Origin: Rhodococcus sp. ARC_M6
Lineage (GTDB): Bacteria; Actinomycetota; Actinomycetes; Mycobacteriales; Mycobacteriaceae
Assembly (NCBI RefSeq): GCF_022810305.1
Contig: NZ_JALGQH010000001.1
Coordinates: 372,001-436,000, forward strand
DNA length: 64,000 nucleotides
Direction of reading: 5' to 3'
Shown here: positions 43,041-51,701 of the stretch, piece by piece
How positions within the stretch are numbered: the first letter of the stretch is position 1
How the letters are laid out: each line of letters begins with the position of its first letter
Notes under the pieces: model-generated
What the model saw: the letters and a program-made list of their open reading frames with translations, nothing else
Databases searched by the model: none
Told to the model about the DNA's origin: nothing
Made by a program: the position numbers and the translations under genes

Positions 43041-44222
43041 TCAGATCATGGCCCGCAGCGGACCCTGCGGGTCGGCGCCGAGGCGGCTCAGTGAGGCAGC
43101 GTGGAATACGGTGCCGGGGACGTGAATTGCGTGATGCTGGCCGGCATGGGCGTCGCGCCAGAAGCGCTGCAAGGGCTTGTCCATGCGCAGCGCGTTTCCG
43201 CCGCAACGGGGATAGACCTGATCGACGGCATTGATGGCGCGCCAGGCCGCCTGGACCTGGGTCTGGCGCCCTTCGGCGCGCTGCTCGAACGTCACTTCCT
43301 TACCGGCGTCCACGCGATCCCACATGCGGTCCACATTGGCCAGCAAGGTGTCTCGTGCAGCGCGGATATCGGCAGTGGCCTGGCCGATAGCGAACAGCGT
43401 GTACGGGTCATCCTTGATCGCGGTGCCCTGGGCATTGATACGATCAGCCTGGTATTCGTTGGCGTGGAACAGCATTCCCTCGCAGATGCCGATGGTCGCG
43501 GCTGTGATGCCGAGGGGGAACATGTTCGACCAAGGCATCAGGTACAGGGTTTCGGTGCGTCCGTACTTGCGGACGGCCGTACCGTCGATGACCTCGTCGC
43601 AATCCATCACGCGGTAGTCGGGAACGTAAGCATCCTTGACCACAAGGTCTTTCGAGCCCGTGCCGCGCAGACCCATGACATCCCACGAGTCTTCGATGAT
43701 CTGGTAGTCGGTGCGCGGAATGATCACGTGCAGCATGCGGGGCGGCATCTCCATGTTGCCGTCCTTGTCGGCGGCCATAGCGCCCAGGAATGCCCAGTCA
43801 CAGTGATCGGTGCCGGACGAGAACTGCCAGCGGCCGGAGAACTTGTAGCCACCGTCGGTGGGGATGCACAATCCGCCGGGCATGTAGGGCGACGCCATCC
43901 AGGTATCCGGATCGGACCCCCAGATTTCCTGCTGCACCTTCGGATCGGCAAATGCCAACTGCCACGGGTGAACTCCGACGATTCCGTGGACCCATCCTGC
44001 CGACGGATTTAGTGATGCCGTCCGCATCACCGTCTCGGCGAACTCACGCGGATGTGCTTCCATTCCGCCGTATTCCTTGGGCTGCAGCATGCGGATAGAT
44101 CCGGCTGCCTTCATCTTCTTGGCAGTGTCGTCCGCCAAGCGGCCCAACTTCTCGGCCTCGACGCCCTCCGCGAAGAGGTCGTCGGCCATCAGGTTGATCT
44201 GTTCGAGTACTTCGTACGCCAT
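43041..44222 (-). CDS. hsaA: flavin-dependent monooxygenase, HsaA-like
   Basis: A 393-residue protein of the acyl-CoA-dehydrogenase fold, group D flavin monooxygenase type. It starts MAYEVLEQINLMADDLFAEG; the segments SLNPSAGWVHGIVGVHPWQL, SGRWQFSSGTDHCDWAFLGA and WDVMGLRGTGSKDLVVKDAY fit HsaA, which hydroxylates a phenolic secosteroid using reduced flavin from HsaB. Length is the same as HsaA (about 394). The upstream extension to 44474 overlaps the KshA-like gene. It is the middle gene of KshA-HsaA-HsaC. Confidence 0.83.
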   Translation of the reverse strand: MAYEVLEQINLMADDLFAEGVEAEKLGRLADDTAKKMKAAGSIRMLQPKEYGGMEAHPREFAETVMRTASLNPSAGWVHGIVGVHPWQLAFADPKVQQEIWGSDPDTWMASPYMPGGLCIPTDGGYKFSGRWQFSSGTDHCDWAFLGAMAADKDGNMEMPPRMLHVIIPRTDYQIIEDSWDVMGLRGTGSKDLVVKDAYVPDYRVMDCDEVIDGTAVRKYGRTETLYLMPWSNMFPLGITAATIGICEGMLFHANEYQADRINAQGTAIKDDPYTLFAIGQATADIRAARDTLLANVDRMWDRVDAGKEVTFEQRAEGRQTQVQAAWRAINAVDQVYPRCGGNALRMDKPLQRFWRDAHAGQHHAIHVPGTVFHAASLSRLGADPQGPLRAMI

Positions 44223-44263
44223 TGTGTGGTCCTCGCGTTTTTCGGTAACAGCAGGAAAGAACG

Positions 44264-45445
44264 TCAGTGAGTGGAAATTGCGCGTTCCGGTTCGGCAGTC
44301 TCGTTCTTGGCCGCAATGTTCGCGGCCATCTCCTCGTCCCAGTTCTTGTTGGAACGGGTCAGGTCGATCTCGAACTCGAAGCGGCGCACCATGTCGTCTG
44401 TGACGTCCTCGACGTCGACGTAGAACTGCTGGTACCAGCGGCGTAGCTGGTATACCGGGCCGTCTTCCTCGCACAGTAGGGGGTTGTCGATGGGTGCCTT
44501 GTTCTTCCAGATCTCGATGTCCTGCTCGAACGTCGCTTCGGTGCCGGCGCCGAATGCTTGTGCCATGCCCTCGGCTTCTTCATCGCTTAGACCTGGCAGT
44601 TTCTTGACCATCACGCCGTACTGGAGAACGAACGACGTGGGGGAGACCGGGTAGTGGCAGTTGATGAGAACGGATTCGACCATCGCGCCGTTAGCTTCGG
44701 ACCACAGCTTGTCGATCATGTACGACGGTCCGTAATACGCTGCCTCGGAACGCAACTTGCTGTCCTCGCCGAAATCGAGGTCGACCTCGACGTCGCCGCG
44801 CTGCGTGCTGTTCATGTACTGAGCGGCGACATGGTTCTCGAAGACGTTTTTGAATCCTCGCGGAACACTCAGGTGGATGTAGAAGAAGTGCGCCATGTCC
44901 ACGACGTTGTCGATGATCTCGCGGCAGTTGGAACCCTCGATCAGAACCGAATTCCAGGTCCAGTCAGTCCATTCGGAATCGCCGTACGCTTCGATATCGG
45001 GAATCGTCACGTCGGCAGGCGGGGGATTGCCCTGCGGATCGTGCCAGACGAACAGTTGACCGTTCTTTTCCAGCGTCGTCCAAGCACGGGTCTTCGCCAA
45101 CGGGGGGACGCGTCGTGCGTACGGAATGGCCGTGCACTTTCCGTTGCCGCCCCAGCGCCAGTCATGGAACGGGCAGGCGATCGAATCGCCCTTGACGGTG
45201 CCGTGTGCGAGGTTGCCACCCATGTGGCGGCAGTAGGCGTCGAGGATCTTGAGATCCCCAGCCGTGTCCGCGAACACAACCAGGCTGGTGCCGAAGGCCT
45301 CGATCTGATGCGGCTTGCCGTCGCGGTACGTCTTACTGAGCCCGAGGCAGTGCCACCCCCGCGCGAATCGTTGTGGGGCGGCGGCCGCTTCGATTTCTCG
45401 AATTTCTTCGTCCGCTGTCGTGGGTGAGTCCGTGCCGAGTGACAT
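44264..45445 (-). CDS. kshA: Rieske oxygenase, 3-ketosteroid 9-alpha-hydroxylase (KshA) type
   Basis: A 393-residue oxygenase component. Rieske 2Fe-2S ligands Cys72, His74, Cys91, His94 (CRHMGG, CPFHDW); mononuclear iron ligands His186 and His191 in NVVDMAHFFYIH. KshA hydroxylates C9 of 3-keto-delta4/1,4 steroids, which opens ring B; rhodococci carry several KshA paralogues with different substrate preference, and this may be one. Its reductase KshB is not nearby. An ATGTGAT-CC-ATCACAT palindrome lies about 37 bases upstream. It begins a three-gene set with HsaA and HsaC. Confidence 0.82.
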   Translation of the reverse strand: MSLGTDSPTTADEEIREIEAAAAPQRFARGWHCLGLSKTYRDGKPHQIEAFGTSLVVFADTAGDLKILDAYCRHMGGNLAHGTVKGDSIACPFHDWRWGGNGKCTAIPYARRVPPLAKTRAWTTLEKNGQLFVWHDPQGNPPPADVTIPDIEAYGDSEWTDWTWNSVLIEGSNCREIIDNVVDMAHFFYIHLSVPRGFKNVFENHVAAQYMNSTQRGDVEVDLDFGEDSKLRSEAAYYGPSYMIDKLWSEANGAMVESVLINCHYPVSPTSFVLQYGVMVKKLPGLSDEEAEGMAQAFGAGTEATFEQDIEIWKNKAPIDNPLLCEEDGPVYQLRRWYQQFYVDVEDVTDDMVRRFEFEIDLTRSNKNWDEEMAANIAAKNETAEPERAISTH

Positions 45446-45481
45446 GTCTTCCTCCGAGCCGCGCCTGACGACGCTTCAGTA

Positions 45482-45497
45482 ATGTGATCCATCACAT
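45482..45497. promoter_or_regulatory. palindromic operator upstream of kshA-like gene
   Basis: ATGTGAT-CC-ATCACAT, 7-bp perfect arms, 37 bases before the start codon. The spacing suits a dimeric repressor (GntR/FadR- or IclR-like); which of the local regulators binds is not known. Confidence 0.55.
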
Positions 45498-45569
45498 AGA
45501 AGCGTCAGGGCGTAGCTGCGGATACGGGTTCTCCCGCTGGATGGAACGATTGGGCTCTGGTGCGGTATT

Positions 45570-46757
45570 TCAGGTGCGTCGGAGAACATGTGAGCGGTCG
45601 AGTTCGGCGATGTCACTCAATCCCATGAGGGTCAAAGTCCGGGAGATCTCCTCCCGAAAGATCTCGAGAACGTGCGCGACACCGTCTTCACCTCCGGCTG
45701 CCAATCCGTAGACGTACGGGCGGCCGATGCCGACGGCGCTCGCTCCCAGGGCCAGCGCTTTTACGACGTCGCTGCCACGCCGAATTCCACCGTCGAGGTA
45801 TACCGGAACTCCGTTGGCGCCGCCCACCCGATCGACCACTGCGGGCAGCGCTGCGATGCTCGACAACGCGCCGTCGAGTTGTCGCCCACCGTGATTCGAC
45901 ACCACGATGCCGTCGGCGCCCAATCGAACCGCAGTTGCGGCGTCGTCGGGATCGAGAATGCCTTTGACGTACATCGGACCGTCCCAGAGGTCGCGGATTT
46001 TCTCGAGATCACTCCAGCAGAGTTCCGGACGGAGAAGGCTCACCTGTTTTTTTGCCGACCGCACTGCGGCGGCTGCGCCCCGTTCGTCGACGAGCATGCG
46101 TGACGAGATCCGCTGGTGCTTCAGGAAGTTGTAGGCCCACTGTGGTTTGCGGGCGGCGTCGAGCACCCGAGACGGCGAGAGTGTGGGTGGAATTCCCATG
46201 CCGCGCTTACGTTCCCCTTCCCGATTTCCGGGTACGGGTACATCCACGGTGACGAACAGTGCGCTGTACCCGGCTGCGGCGGCGCGGTCGACGAACTTCT
46301 TGGCCAACGACTCGCCGGTGCCGGCATTGGTCCACGGGTAGAGCTGGAAGAAATGATCTTCGGATGTGGCGTCCGCGATCTCCTCGACGGTGTAACTCGA
46401 CGCGGTGGAGATGACTGCACGAGTGCCCACACGTTCCGCTGCCCGAGCTGCAGCGCGTTCCCCGGTCCAATGAACGAGACCGGTCATTCCGGTGGGGGAC
46501 AGAAAGACTGGGAGGTCCAGCGTCGTGTTCCCGACCTTGGCGGCGAGCCCCCGGCCGTCATTTCCCGTCAGTACCCGTGAACGAAGTGCCCACTTGTCGA
46601 AATCGTCGACGTTGGCTCGCATCGTCACGTGGTCTTCGGCGCCGCCGTCGACGTATGCCCAGATCATTCCCGGAAGCGCACGACGCGCACGTTCTCGGTA
46701 GTCGGCGACGGTGATCGGTGACGACTGTGAGGACATGCTGAACTTGATCGCAGACAT
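45570..46757 (-). CDS. FMN-dependent alpha-hydroxyacid oxidase/dehydrogenase
   Basis: A 395-residue TIM-barrel flavoprotein of the lactate/mandelate/glycolate oxidase family: DYRERARRALPGMIWAYVDGGAED at the N-terminus, FLSPTGMTGLVH, QLYPW, and the active-site segment GIVVSNHGGRQLDG with the catalytic His, then YLDGGIRRGSDVVKALALGA. It oxidises a 2-hydroxy acid to the keto acid with transfer to oxygen or quinone. It lies 124 bases upstream of the KshA-like gene on the same strand, separated by the operator, so membership in that operon is uncertain. No clear ribosome site precedes 46757; ATG 46736 is also possible. Confidence 0.8.
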   Translation of the reverse strand: MSAIKFSMSSQSSPITVADYRERARRALPGMIWAYVDGGAEDHVTMRANVDDFDKWALRSRVLTGNDGRGLAAKVGNTTLDLPVFLSPTGMTGLVHWTGERAAARAAERVGTRAVISTASSYTVEEIADATSEDHFFQLYPWTNAGTGESLAKKFVDRAAAAGYSALFVTVDVPVPGNREGERKRGMGIPPTLSPSRVLDAARKPQWAYNFLKHQRISSRMLVDERGAAAAVRSAKKQVSLLRPELCWSDLEKIRDLWDGPMYVKGILDPDDAATAVRLGADGIVVSNHGGRQLDGALSSIAALPAVVDRVGGANGVPVYLDGGIRRGSDVVKALALGASAVGIGRPYVYGLAAGGEDGVAHVLEIFREEISRTLTLMGLSDIAELDRSHVLRRT

Positions 46758-46830
46758 GGCGACACTTAATCATCGAGGTACCGGCTGGTGAAGGCATTTT
46801 CCCGGCTGGTGGAATACCAGCCGGGGCAGG

Positions 46831-47493
46831 TTACGCTGCCGGCTCAGTCACTGTCGCCCAGGCCCGAGCGGCGACAGTCCCGTTGCAATCGGTTGCCGTC
46901 ACAATGACGTCGGAAACGCGCTCGGCGTCCTTCTGATACTCGGCTATCGGGGTGCAGGCATAGGTGAGGCTTGTGCTGTCGGCTTCCGGCACGAAGATCC
47001 GGGTCCGGAACCGTCTGATGCTCTCCGCGCCGAACGTGGTTGCGGCGTAGGCGGCCAGAGCTGACGAGTTTTTGTCGGAGGCGGACCTGGGCGCAGAGCC
47101 GTCAACGGTTCCCGATACGAATACTTCGGCAACCAGGTGTCCGTACATGTCGCGGTACTCGGTTGTACGGGCGATCCGCGAAGTGCTGCTGTCGGCCACC
47201 GGGAGTTGTTCGAGGACGCGGATATTGCCGACAACAGTGTCCGCGGGGTTGGGCGGGCCGAAGAACACGACGTCCTGTTCGTCTACCGACGCGTCGCTCA
47301 ATCCGGCGGATGCGTCGTAGAGGGCCGAAAATGTCGGCAGCACCGAGTGCGCCAAGGGATTCTCGTCGACAAGCATTGCAGTCACGATAACCTCCGTTTC
47401 CCACGGCCGGAGTCGGCCGTTCGAGTGGGTAAGGACAACGCTAATGAGGCTGGCGTCGGTAGCATCGGCCGCTCCCGGTGATTGGGAGTTCAC
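46831..47493 (-). CDS. uncharacterised protein, possible double hot-dog (MaoC-like)
   Basis: A 220-residue protein beginning with GTG. The segments NIRVLEQLPVADSSTSRIAR-TTEYRDMYGHLVAE and VSDVIVTATDCNGTVAARAWATV read like the last strands of two MaoC-type hot-dog domains, the fold of enoyl-CoA hydratases, but a catalytic Asp/His pair is not clear. It is divergent from the sulfatase gene and 73 bases upstream of the hydroxyacid oxidase gene on the same strand. Function unknown. Confidence 0.4.
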   Translation of the reverse strand: MNSQSPGAADATDASLISVVLTHSNGRLRPWETEVIVTAMLVDENPLAHSVLPTFSALYDASAGLSDASVDEQDVVFFGPPNPADTVVGNIRVLEQLPVADSSTSRIARTTEYRDMYGHLVAEVFVSGTVDGSAPRSASDKNSSALAAYAATTFGAESIRRFRTRIFVPEADSTSLTYACTPIAEYQKDAERVSDVIVTATDCNGTVAARAWATVTEPAA

Positions 47494-47732
47494 GCGGGGA
47501 TTCTGCGCGGATGTCGCGCTGACCAGGCGTCGAACGACGTGCCGGTTTCAGTAGGCGGGACCGGGTTGCCATCGGCGCCGACGACGGTTGTTCGGTTCGA
47601 TCCGGTGTTCCACCACCCGGGAGATTATCTGTCGACAGGGCACGGACACCGAATAATGTCGCCTGGAAATGGAGCCGATGTACTGCTGAGCCCCGACGCA
47701 GTATCCAACGGTCGGAACTGAAAGGTATTCCT

Positions 47733-49946
47733 ATGACGAGTAAATCCCCGAACGTGCTAATCGTGTTGGTTGACGACATGGGGTTCGGAGCCAGTTCTCC
47801 GTTCGGCGGTCCGATCGACATGCCCACGGCGCAACGGCTGGCGGATAATGGGTTGAAGTACAACAGATTTCACACAACCGCACTGTGTTCGCCGACCCGG
47901 GCCTCATTGCTGACAGGCCGTAACCCTCACGCCGTGGGATTTGGTACGGTCACCAACTTCGAGAGCACCGATCCGGGCTACAACTGCGTGCGTCCCGACA
48001 GTGCGGCAACACTTGCGATGACGCTACGCGCGAATGGTTACAACACAGCTGCTTTCGGCAAATGGCACCAGACACCTGGCGTCGAGACCGGGCCGGCGGG
48101 GCCGTTCGACCGCTGGCCGACGGGCGAAGGATTCGAGCACTTCTACGGATTTCTCGGCGGTTCGACGGATCAGTACTATCCGGCCCTCTACGACGGCATC
48201 ACGCCCGTCGATGCTCCCGGCACGCCGGACGAGAGTTATCACCTCTCCGAAGACCTGGCAGATCGCCTCGTCGACTGGGTGCGGCACCAACAGGCTGCGG
48301 CGCCGGAGAAGCCGTTCTTCACGTATCTTGCTCTCGGAGCCACGCATTCACCGCTCCAAGTTCCGCAGAGGTGGCGTGACAAGTATGCCGGGAAGTTCGC
48401 GCACGGCTGGAATCGTCAGCGCGACATCACCTTGGCGCGTCAGCACGAACTGGGCGTCGTCCCGACAGGCGGCGAGATGACAGCCTGGCTCGACTTCATC
48501 CCGGAATGGGATTCGATGAGTGAAGAAGATCGCCTCGCCGCCGAACTTCTCATGGAGTTGTACGCGGGTTTCGCCGAGCACACCGACGCTCAGGTCGGCC
48601 GTGTGATCGACGCTCTCGAGGACATGGGCGCCCTCGACGACACCCTGGTGTTCTACATACTCGGCGACAACGGCGCCGCCGGTGAAGGGGGAATGCTCGG
48701 CACCGCCAACGAGGGGATCCTTTTCAACGGACTTCAGGACACGTCGGCGCGCATCATCGAAAAGCGTGCGGAATTGGGAGGACCGACTACCGCCCCGCAG
48801 TATCCGATCGGTTGGGCGCTCGCGATGGATACGCCGTATCAGTGGGTGAAGCAGGTTGCGTCGCACTACGGCGGTACCCGCAATCCGTTGATCGTCCACT
48901 GGCCGTCGGGAATCGAATCGGGCGGCGAGATCCGTGAACAGTGGCACTTCGTTTCCGACATCGTGCCAACTGTTCTGGATGCAGCCGGGATCCCCGAACC
49001 CGAGATGGTCGGCGGGGTGACGCAGCAGCCGATGGACGGTGTGTCGATGCGCTACAGCTTCGACGATGCCGCCGAGCCGGACCGTCGGACCACACAGTAC
49101 TTCGAGATATTCGGCAACCGCGGCATCTATCACGAAGGTTGGGTGGCCTGCACGGCTCACCGCGTCCCGATGCAACCGGCGACCGGCGACCGGCCGTTCG
49201 AGGACGATGTGTGGGAGCTGTACGACACGAACACGGACTGGACGGAAGCCGCCGATCTGGCTCGGTCGCGTCCGGAGAAGCTTGCCGAACTGCAGGCAGT
49301 GTTCGAGGGGGAAGCAACTCGCAATCAAGTGCTACTCGACAACACTCGGATGAAAAGGATGCGAAAAGGCGTCGACGTCAAGGTACGGAGCTCGGTCACC
49401 TATCCCGGGTCGATGCCACCGCTACTGCCGGACGCGTCGCCCAAGTTGTTCAACCGTTCGCACGCGATCACGGCCGATGTCGACTTGACGGAGTCCGGGC
49501 GAACCGGCGTCATCGTCGCGCAGGGTGCGCGCGCGGACGGCGGGTGGAGTCTGTACCTGCACGACGGTCGTCTGACCTATTGCAACAACGTTTCCGACCT
49601 ATACGTGCAACATGTTCGCAGTAGTCGGGTGATCGAGCCTGGCCATCACACGTTCCGAATGGAATTGCATTACGAGGGCGATGGATTGGGGGCCGCAGCA
49701 GCAATCGTGCTGCTGGTGGACGGCGATGTCGTCGGATCGGATCGAATCGAACGGACGACACCGTTCTACATCGGTGGAACCGGACTGCTGACGGTCGGAC
49801 GATGCCACGGCATTGCGATCAGTTCCGACTACACAAACGCAGATCGCTTTGTCGGCACGGTGCGATCCGTGCGAGTCGATCTCGACGATGTGTCGGCGCG
49901 GGAAACCGAGGCGGACCGCGCCCGCGTCGCATTCGCTGTGCAGTAG
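47733..49946 (+). CDS. type I arylsulfatase
   Basis: A 737-residue sulfatase. Metal-binding Asp pair in VDDMGFG (14-15); the formylglycine motif CSPTR with Cys52; FGKWH; GDNGA; a conserved C-terminal region ending in a lectin-like beta domain (about 590-720). It removes sulfate from an ester after maturation of Cys52 by a formylglycine-generating enzyme, which is not in the window. No signal peptide is seen, so it is probably cytoplasmic. Next to steroid genes, a sulfated steroid or aryl sulfate is a reasonable guess; sulfur scavenging is the alternative. Confidence 0.85.
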   Translation: MTSKSPNVLIVLVDDMGFGASSPFGGPIDMPTAQRLADNGLKYNRFHTTALCSPTRASLLTGRNPHAVGFGTVTNFESTDPGYNCVRPDSAATLAMTLRANGYNTAAFGKWHQTPGVETGPAGPFDRWPTGEGFEHFYGFLGGSTDQYYPALYDGITPVDAPGTPDESYHLSEDLADRLVDWVRHQQAAAPEKPFFTYLALGATHSPLQVPQRWRDKYAGKFAHGWNRQRDITLARQHELGVVPTGGEMTAWLDFIPEWDSMSEEDRLAAELLMELYAGFAEHTDAQVGRVIDALEDMGALDDTLVFYILGDNGAAGEGGMLGTANEGILFNGLQDTSARIIEKRAELGGPTTAPQYPIGWALAMDTPYQWVKQVASHYGGTRNPLIVHWPSGIESGGEIREQWHFVSDIVPTVLDAAGIPEPEMVGGVTQQPMDGVSMRYSFDDAAEPDRRTTQYFEIFGNRGIYHEGWVACTAHRVPMQPATGDRPFEDDVWELYDTNTDWTEAADLARSRPEKLAELQAVFEGEATRNQVLLDNTRMKRMRKGVDVKVRSSVTYPGSMPPLLPDASPKLFNRSHAITADVDLTESGRTGVIVAQGARADGGWSLYLHDGRLTYCNNVSDLYVQHVRSSRVIEPGHHTFRMELHYEGDGLGAAAAIVLLVDGDVVGSDRIERTTPFYIGGTGLLTVGRCHGIAISSDYTNADRFVGTVRSVRVDLDDVSARETEADRARVAFAVQ

Positions 49947-50039
49947 GGCCATGTGGAACCTGTTCCAGTTGTGTGCAATTCTGATTACCATATGCGTGAC
50001 TGGCACCACATCTCAACGCGCCGAGCCGAAGGAAACCAG

Positions 50040-51614
50040 ATGACAGACGAGTACGCTGACCTGCACCGACCGGTTTACGGTCCGGACCTGCTCATCACTG
50101 CCTTGGAAATGAACCACGACAAGCCTGCGCTCTATATCGGCGACGTCGTGCTGACGGGCGGCGAGATGCGTGATCAGATCAGCTGCTTTGCCCAGGCGCT
50201 CGCATCTCTGGGGATCACCCAGGGCACCAGCACCGCGATGCTGTCCAAGAATCGCCCCGAGGTTCTCATCAGCATGGGTGCCACCATGATCACAGGTTGT
50301 CGGGCGACTGCCCTCAACCCGATGGGCTCGCTCGACGACCACACGTACATCGTCGACGACGCCGAGATCGAAACCCTTATCTTCGATGCCGCCAACTTCG
50401 AAGATCGTGCGGCCGAACTGAAGGCGTCGTCGCCCTCGATCACCCGGTTCCTGTCGATGGGCCCGTCCGAAGTAGGCATCGATATTCTCGCTCTGGCAGC
50501 GACTTTCGAGCCCGCACCGCTCAAGGCTGCGCACGTCGACGCCGAAGGCCCCAGCAGCATGGTCTACACCGGCGGCACCACGGGCAAGCCCAAAGGCGTT
50601 ATGGGAACGTTCCGTTCAGGCGCGGCGCTCAACCAGATCCAGATGTCGGAATGGCAGTGGCCCGAGGAAAATCGTTTCCTCATCTGCACTCCGCTGTCGC
50701 ATGCCGGTGCAGCGTTCTTCACGCCCACTCTCCTCCGCGGCGGCGCACTGATCGTCCTCCCGGCCTTCGAGCCCGGTGCAGTGCTGGAAGCGATCGAAAA
50801 GTACAAGATCACCGCAACCATGTTGGTGCCCACCATGATCTACATGCTTATGGATCACCCGGATCTCGAAAAGCGTGACGTCTCCAGCCTGCAGACGATG
50901 TTCTACGGTGCTTCTGCGATGTCGCCGGCACGCTTGCAGGAAGGCATCAAGAAGTTCGGTCAGATCTTCTTCCAGTTCTACGGCCAGAGCGAGTGCGGCA
51001 TGACCATCTCGGTGCTGCGCAAGGAAGAGCACCTCGTCGACGATCCGGAGCGCCTGGCCACCTGTGGCCGTGCGGTGCCGTGGCTCGACGTGCGACTGCT
51101 CGACGACGACCTCAACGAGGTGCCGCAGGGTGAACTCGGTGAGATCTGCGTTCGTGGTCCTCTCGTCATGAAGGGGTACTGGAAGAAGCCCGCCGAGACC
51201 GCCGAAGCTTTCCGTGGCGGTTGGCTGCACACGGGTGACATTGCGCGCAAGGACAAGGACGGCTTCATGTCCATCGTCGATCGCAAGAAGGACATGATCG
51301 TCACCGGCGGATTCAACGTCTTCCCCCGCGAGATCGAAGACGTCATCTCGGCGCACCCGTCCGTCGCCTCCGTGGCCGTAGTCGGCGTGCCCGACGAGAA
51401 GTGGGGCGAAGCGGTCAAGGCGTGCGTCGTGCTTCGCGCTGGTCTGACCGTGGAGACCGAAGAGTTGGTGGAACGGGTCAAGGCGGCGAAGGGTTCCGTT
51501 CACGCACCCAAGAGCATCGACTTCGTGGACAGCCTGCCGCTCACTCCGCTGGGCAAGCTCGACAAGAAGGCACTGCGTGCGCATTACTGGGAGGCCCAGG
51601 CCCGCGCCGTCTAA
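50040..51614 (+). CDS. acyl-CoA synthetase (FadD-type, ANL superfamily)
   Basis: A 524-residue adenylate-forming ligase. AMP-binding motif YTGGTTGKPKGVM, FYGQSECGM, GWLHTGDIARKDKDG, and the C-terminal hinge/Lys region (DRKKDMIVTGGFNVFPREIE; PLTPLGKLDKKALR). It activates a carboxylic acid as CoA thioester. ATG 50040 is chosen for GAAGGA 8 bases upstream; the frame extends to 49953 but lacks a site there. It lies 93 bases after the sulfatase on the same strand. The substrate may be a fatty, aromatic or steroid-derived acid. Confidence 0.87.
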   Translation: MTDEYADLHRPVYGPDLLITALEMNHDKPALYIGDVVLTGGEMRDQISCFAQALASLGITQGTSTAMLSKNRPEVLISMGATMITGCRATALNPMGSLDDHTYIVDDAEIETLIFDAANFEDRAAELKASSPSITRFLSMGPSEVGIDILALAATFEPAPLKAAHVDAEGPSSMVYTGGTTGKPKGVMGTFRSGAALNQIQMSEWQWPEENRFLICTPLSHAGAAFFTPTLLRGGALIVLPAFEPGAVLEAIEKYKITATMLVPTMIYMLMDHPDLEKRDVSSLQTMFYGASAMSPARLQEGIKKFGQIFFQFYGQSECGMTISVLRKEEHLVDDPERLATCGRAVPWLDVRLLDDDLNEVPQGELGEICVRGPLVMKGYWKKPAETAEAFRGGWLHTGDIARKDKDGFMSIVDRKKDMIVTGGFNVFPREIEDVISAHPSVASVAVVGVPDEKWGEAVKACVVLRAGLTVETEELVERVKAAKGSVHAPKSIDFVDSLPLTPLGKLDKKALRAHYWEAQARAV

Positions 51615-51641
51615 GGGTTCGAGCTAGCACCCATTCCTGAA

Positions 51642-51701
51642 AGTGAGCACCCCTTGCAGCCTGCTGCAAGGGGTGCTCACTGTATAGAAGGGGTGCTCAC
51701 T
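51642..51701. repeat. dispersed TGAGCAC palindromic repeat, copy 2
   Basis: A perfect inverted repeat with 19-bp arms (51642-51660 and 51663-51681, starting AGTGAGCACC) and a two-base centre, followed by another AGGGGTGCTCACT (51689-51701) that abuts the NOS stop codon. Bases 51675-51701 match 1476-1502 with two mismatches. It can act as a terminator for the two convergent genes. Confidence 0.8.

Noticed and set aside
44223-44474. Extension of the HsaA-like ORF into the KshA-like gene
   Set aside because: The Arg/Gly-rich translation is an out-of-frame reading of the KshA-like C-terminus; MAYEVLEQ is the natural HsaA-type start.
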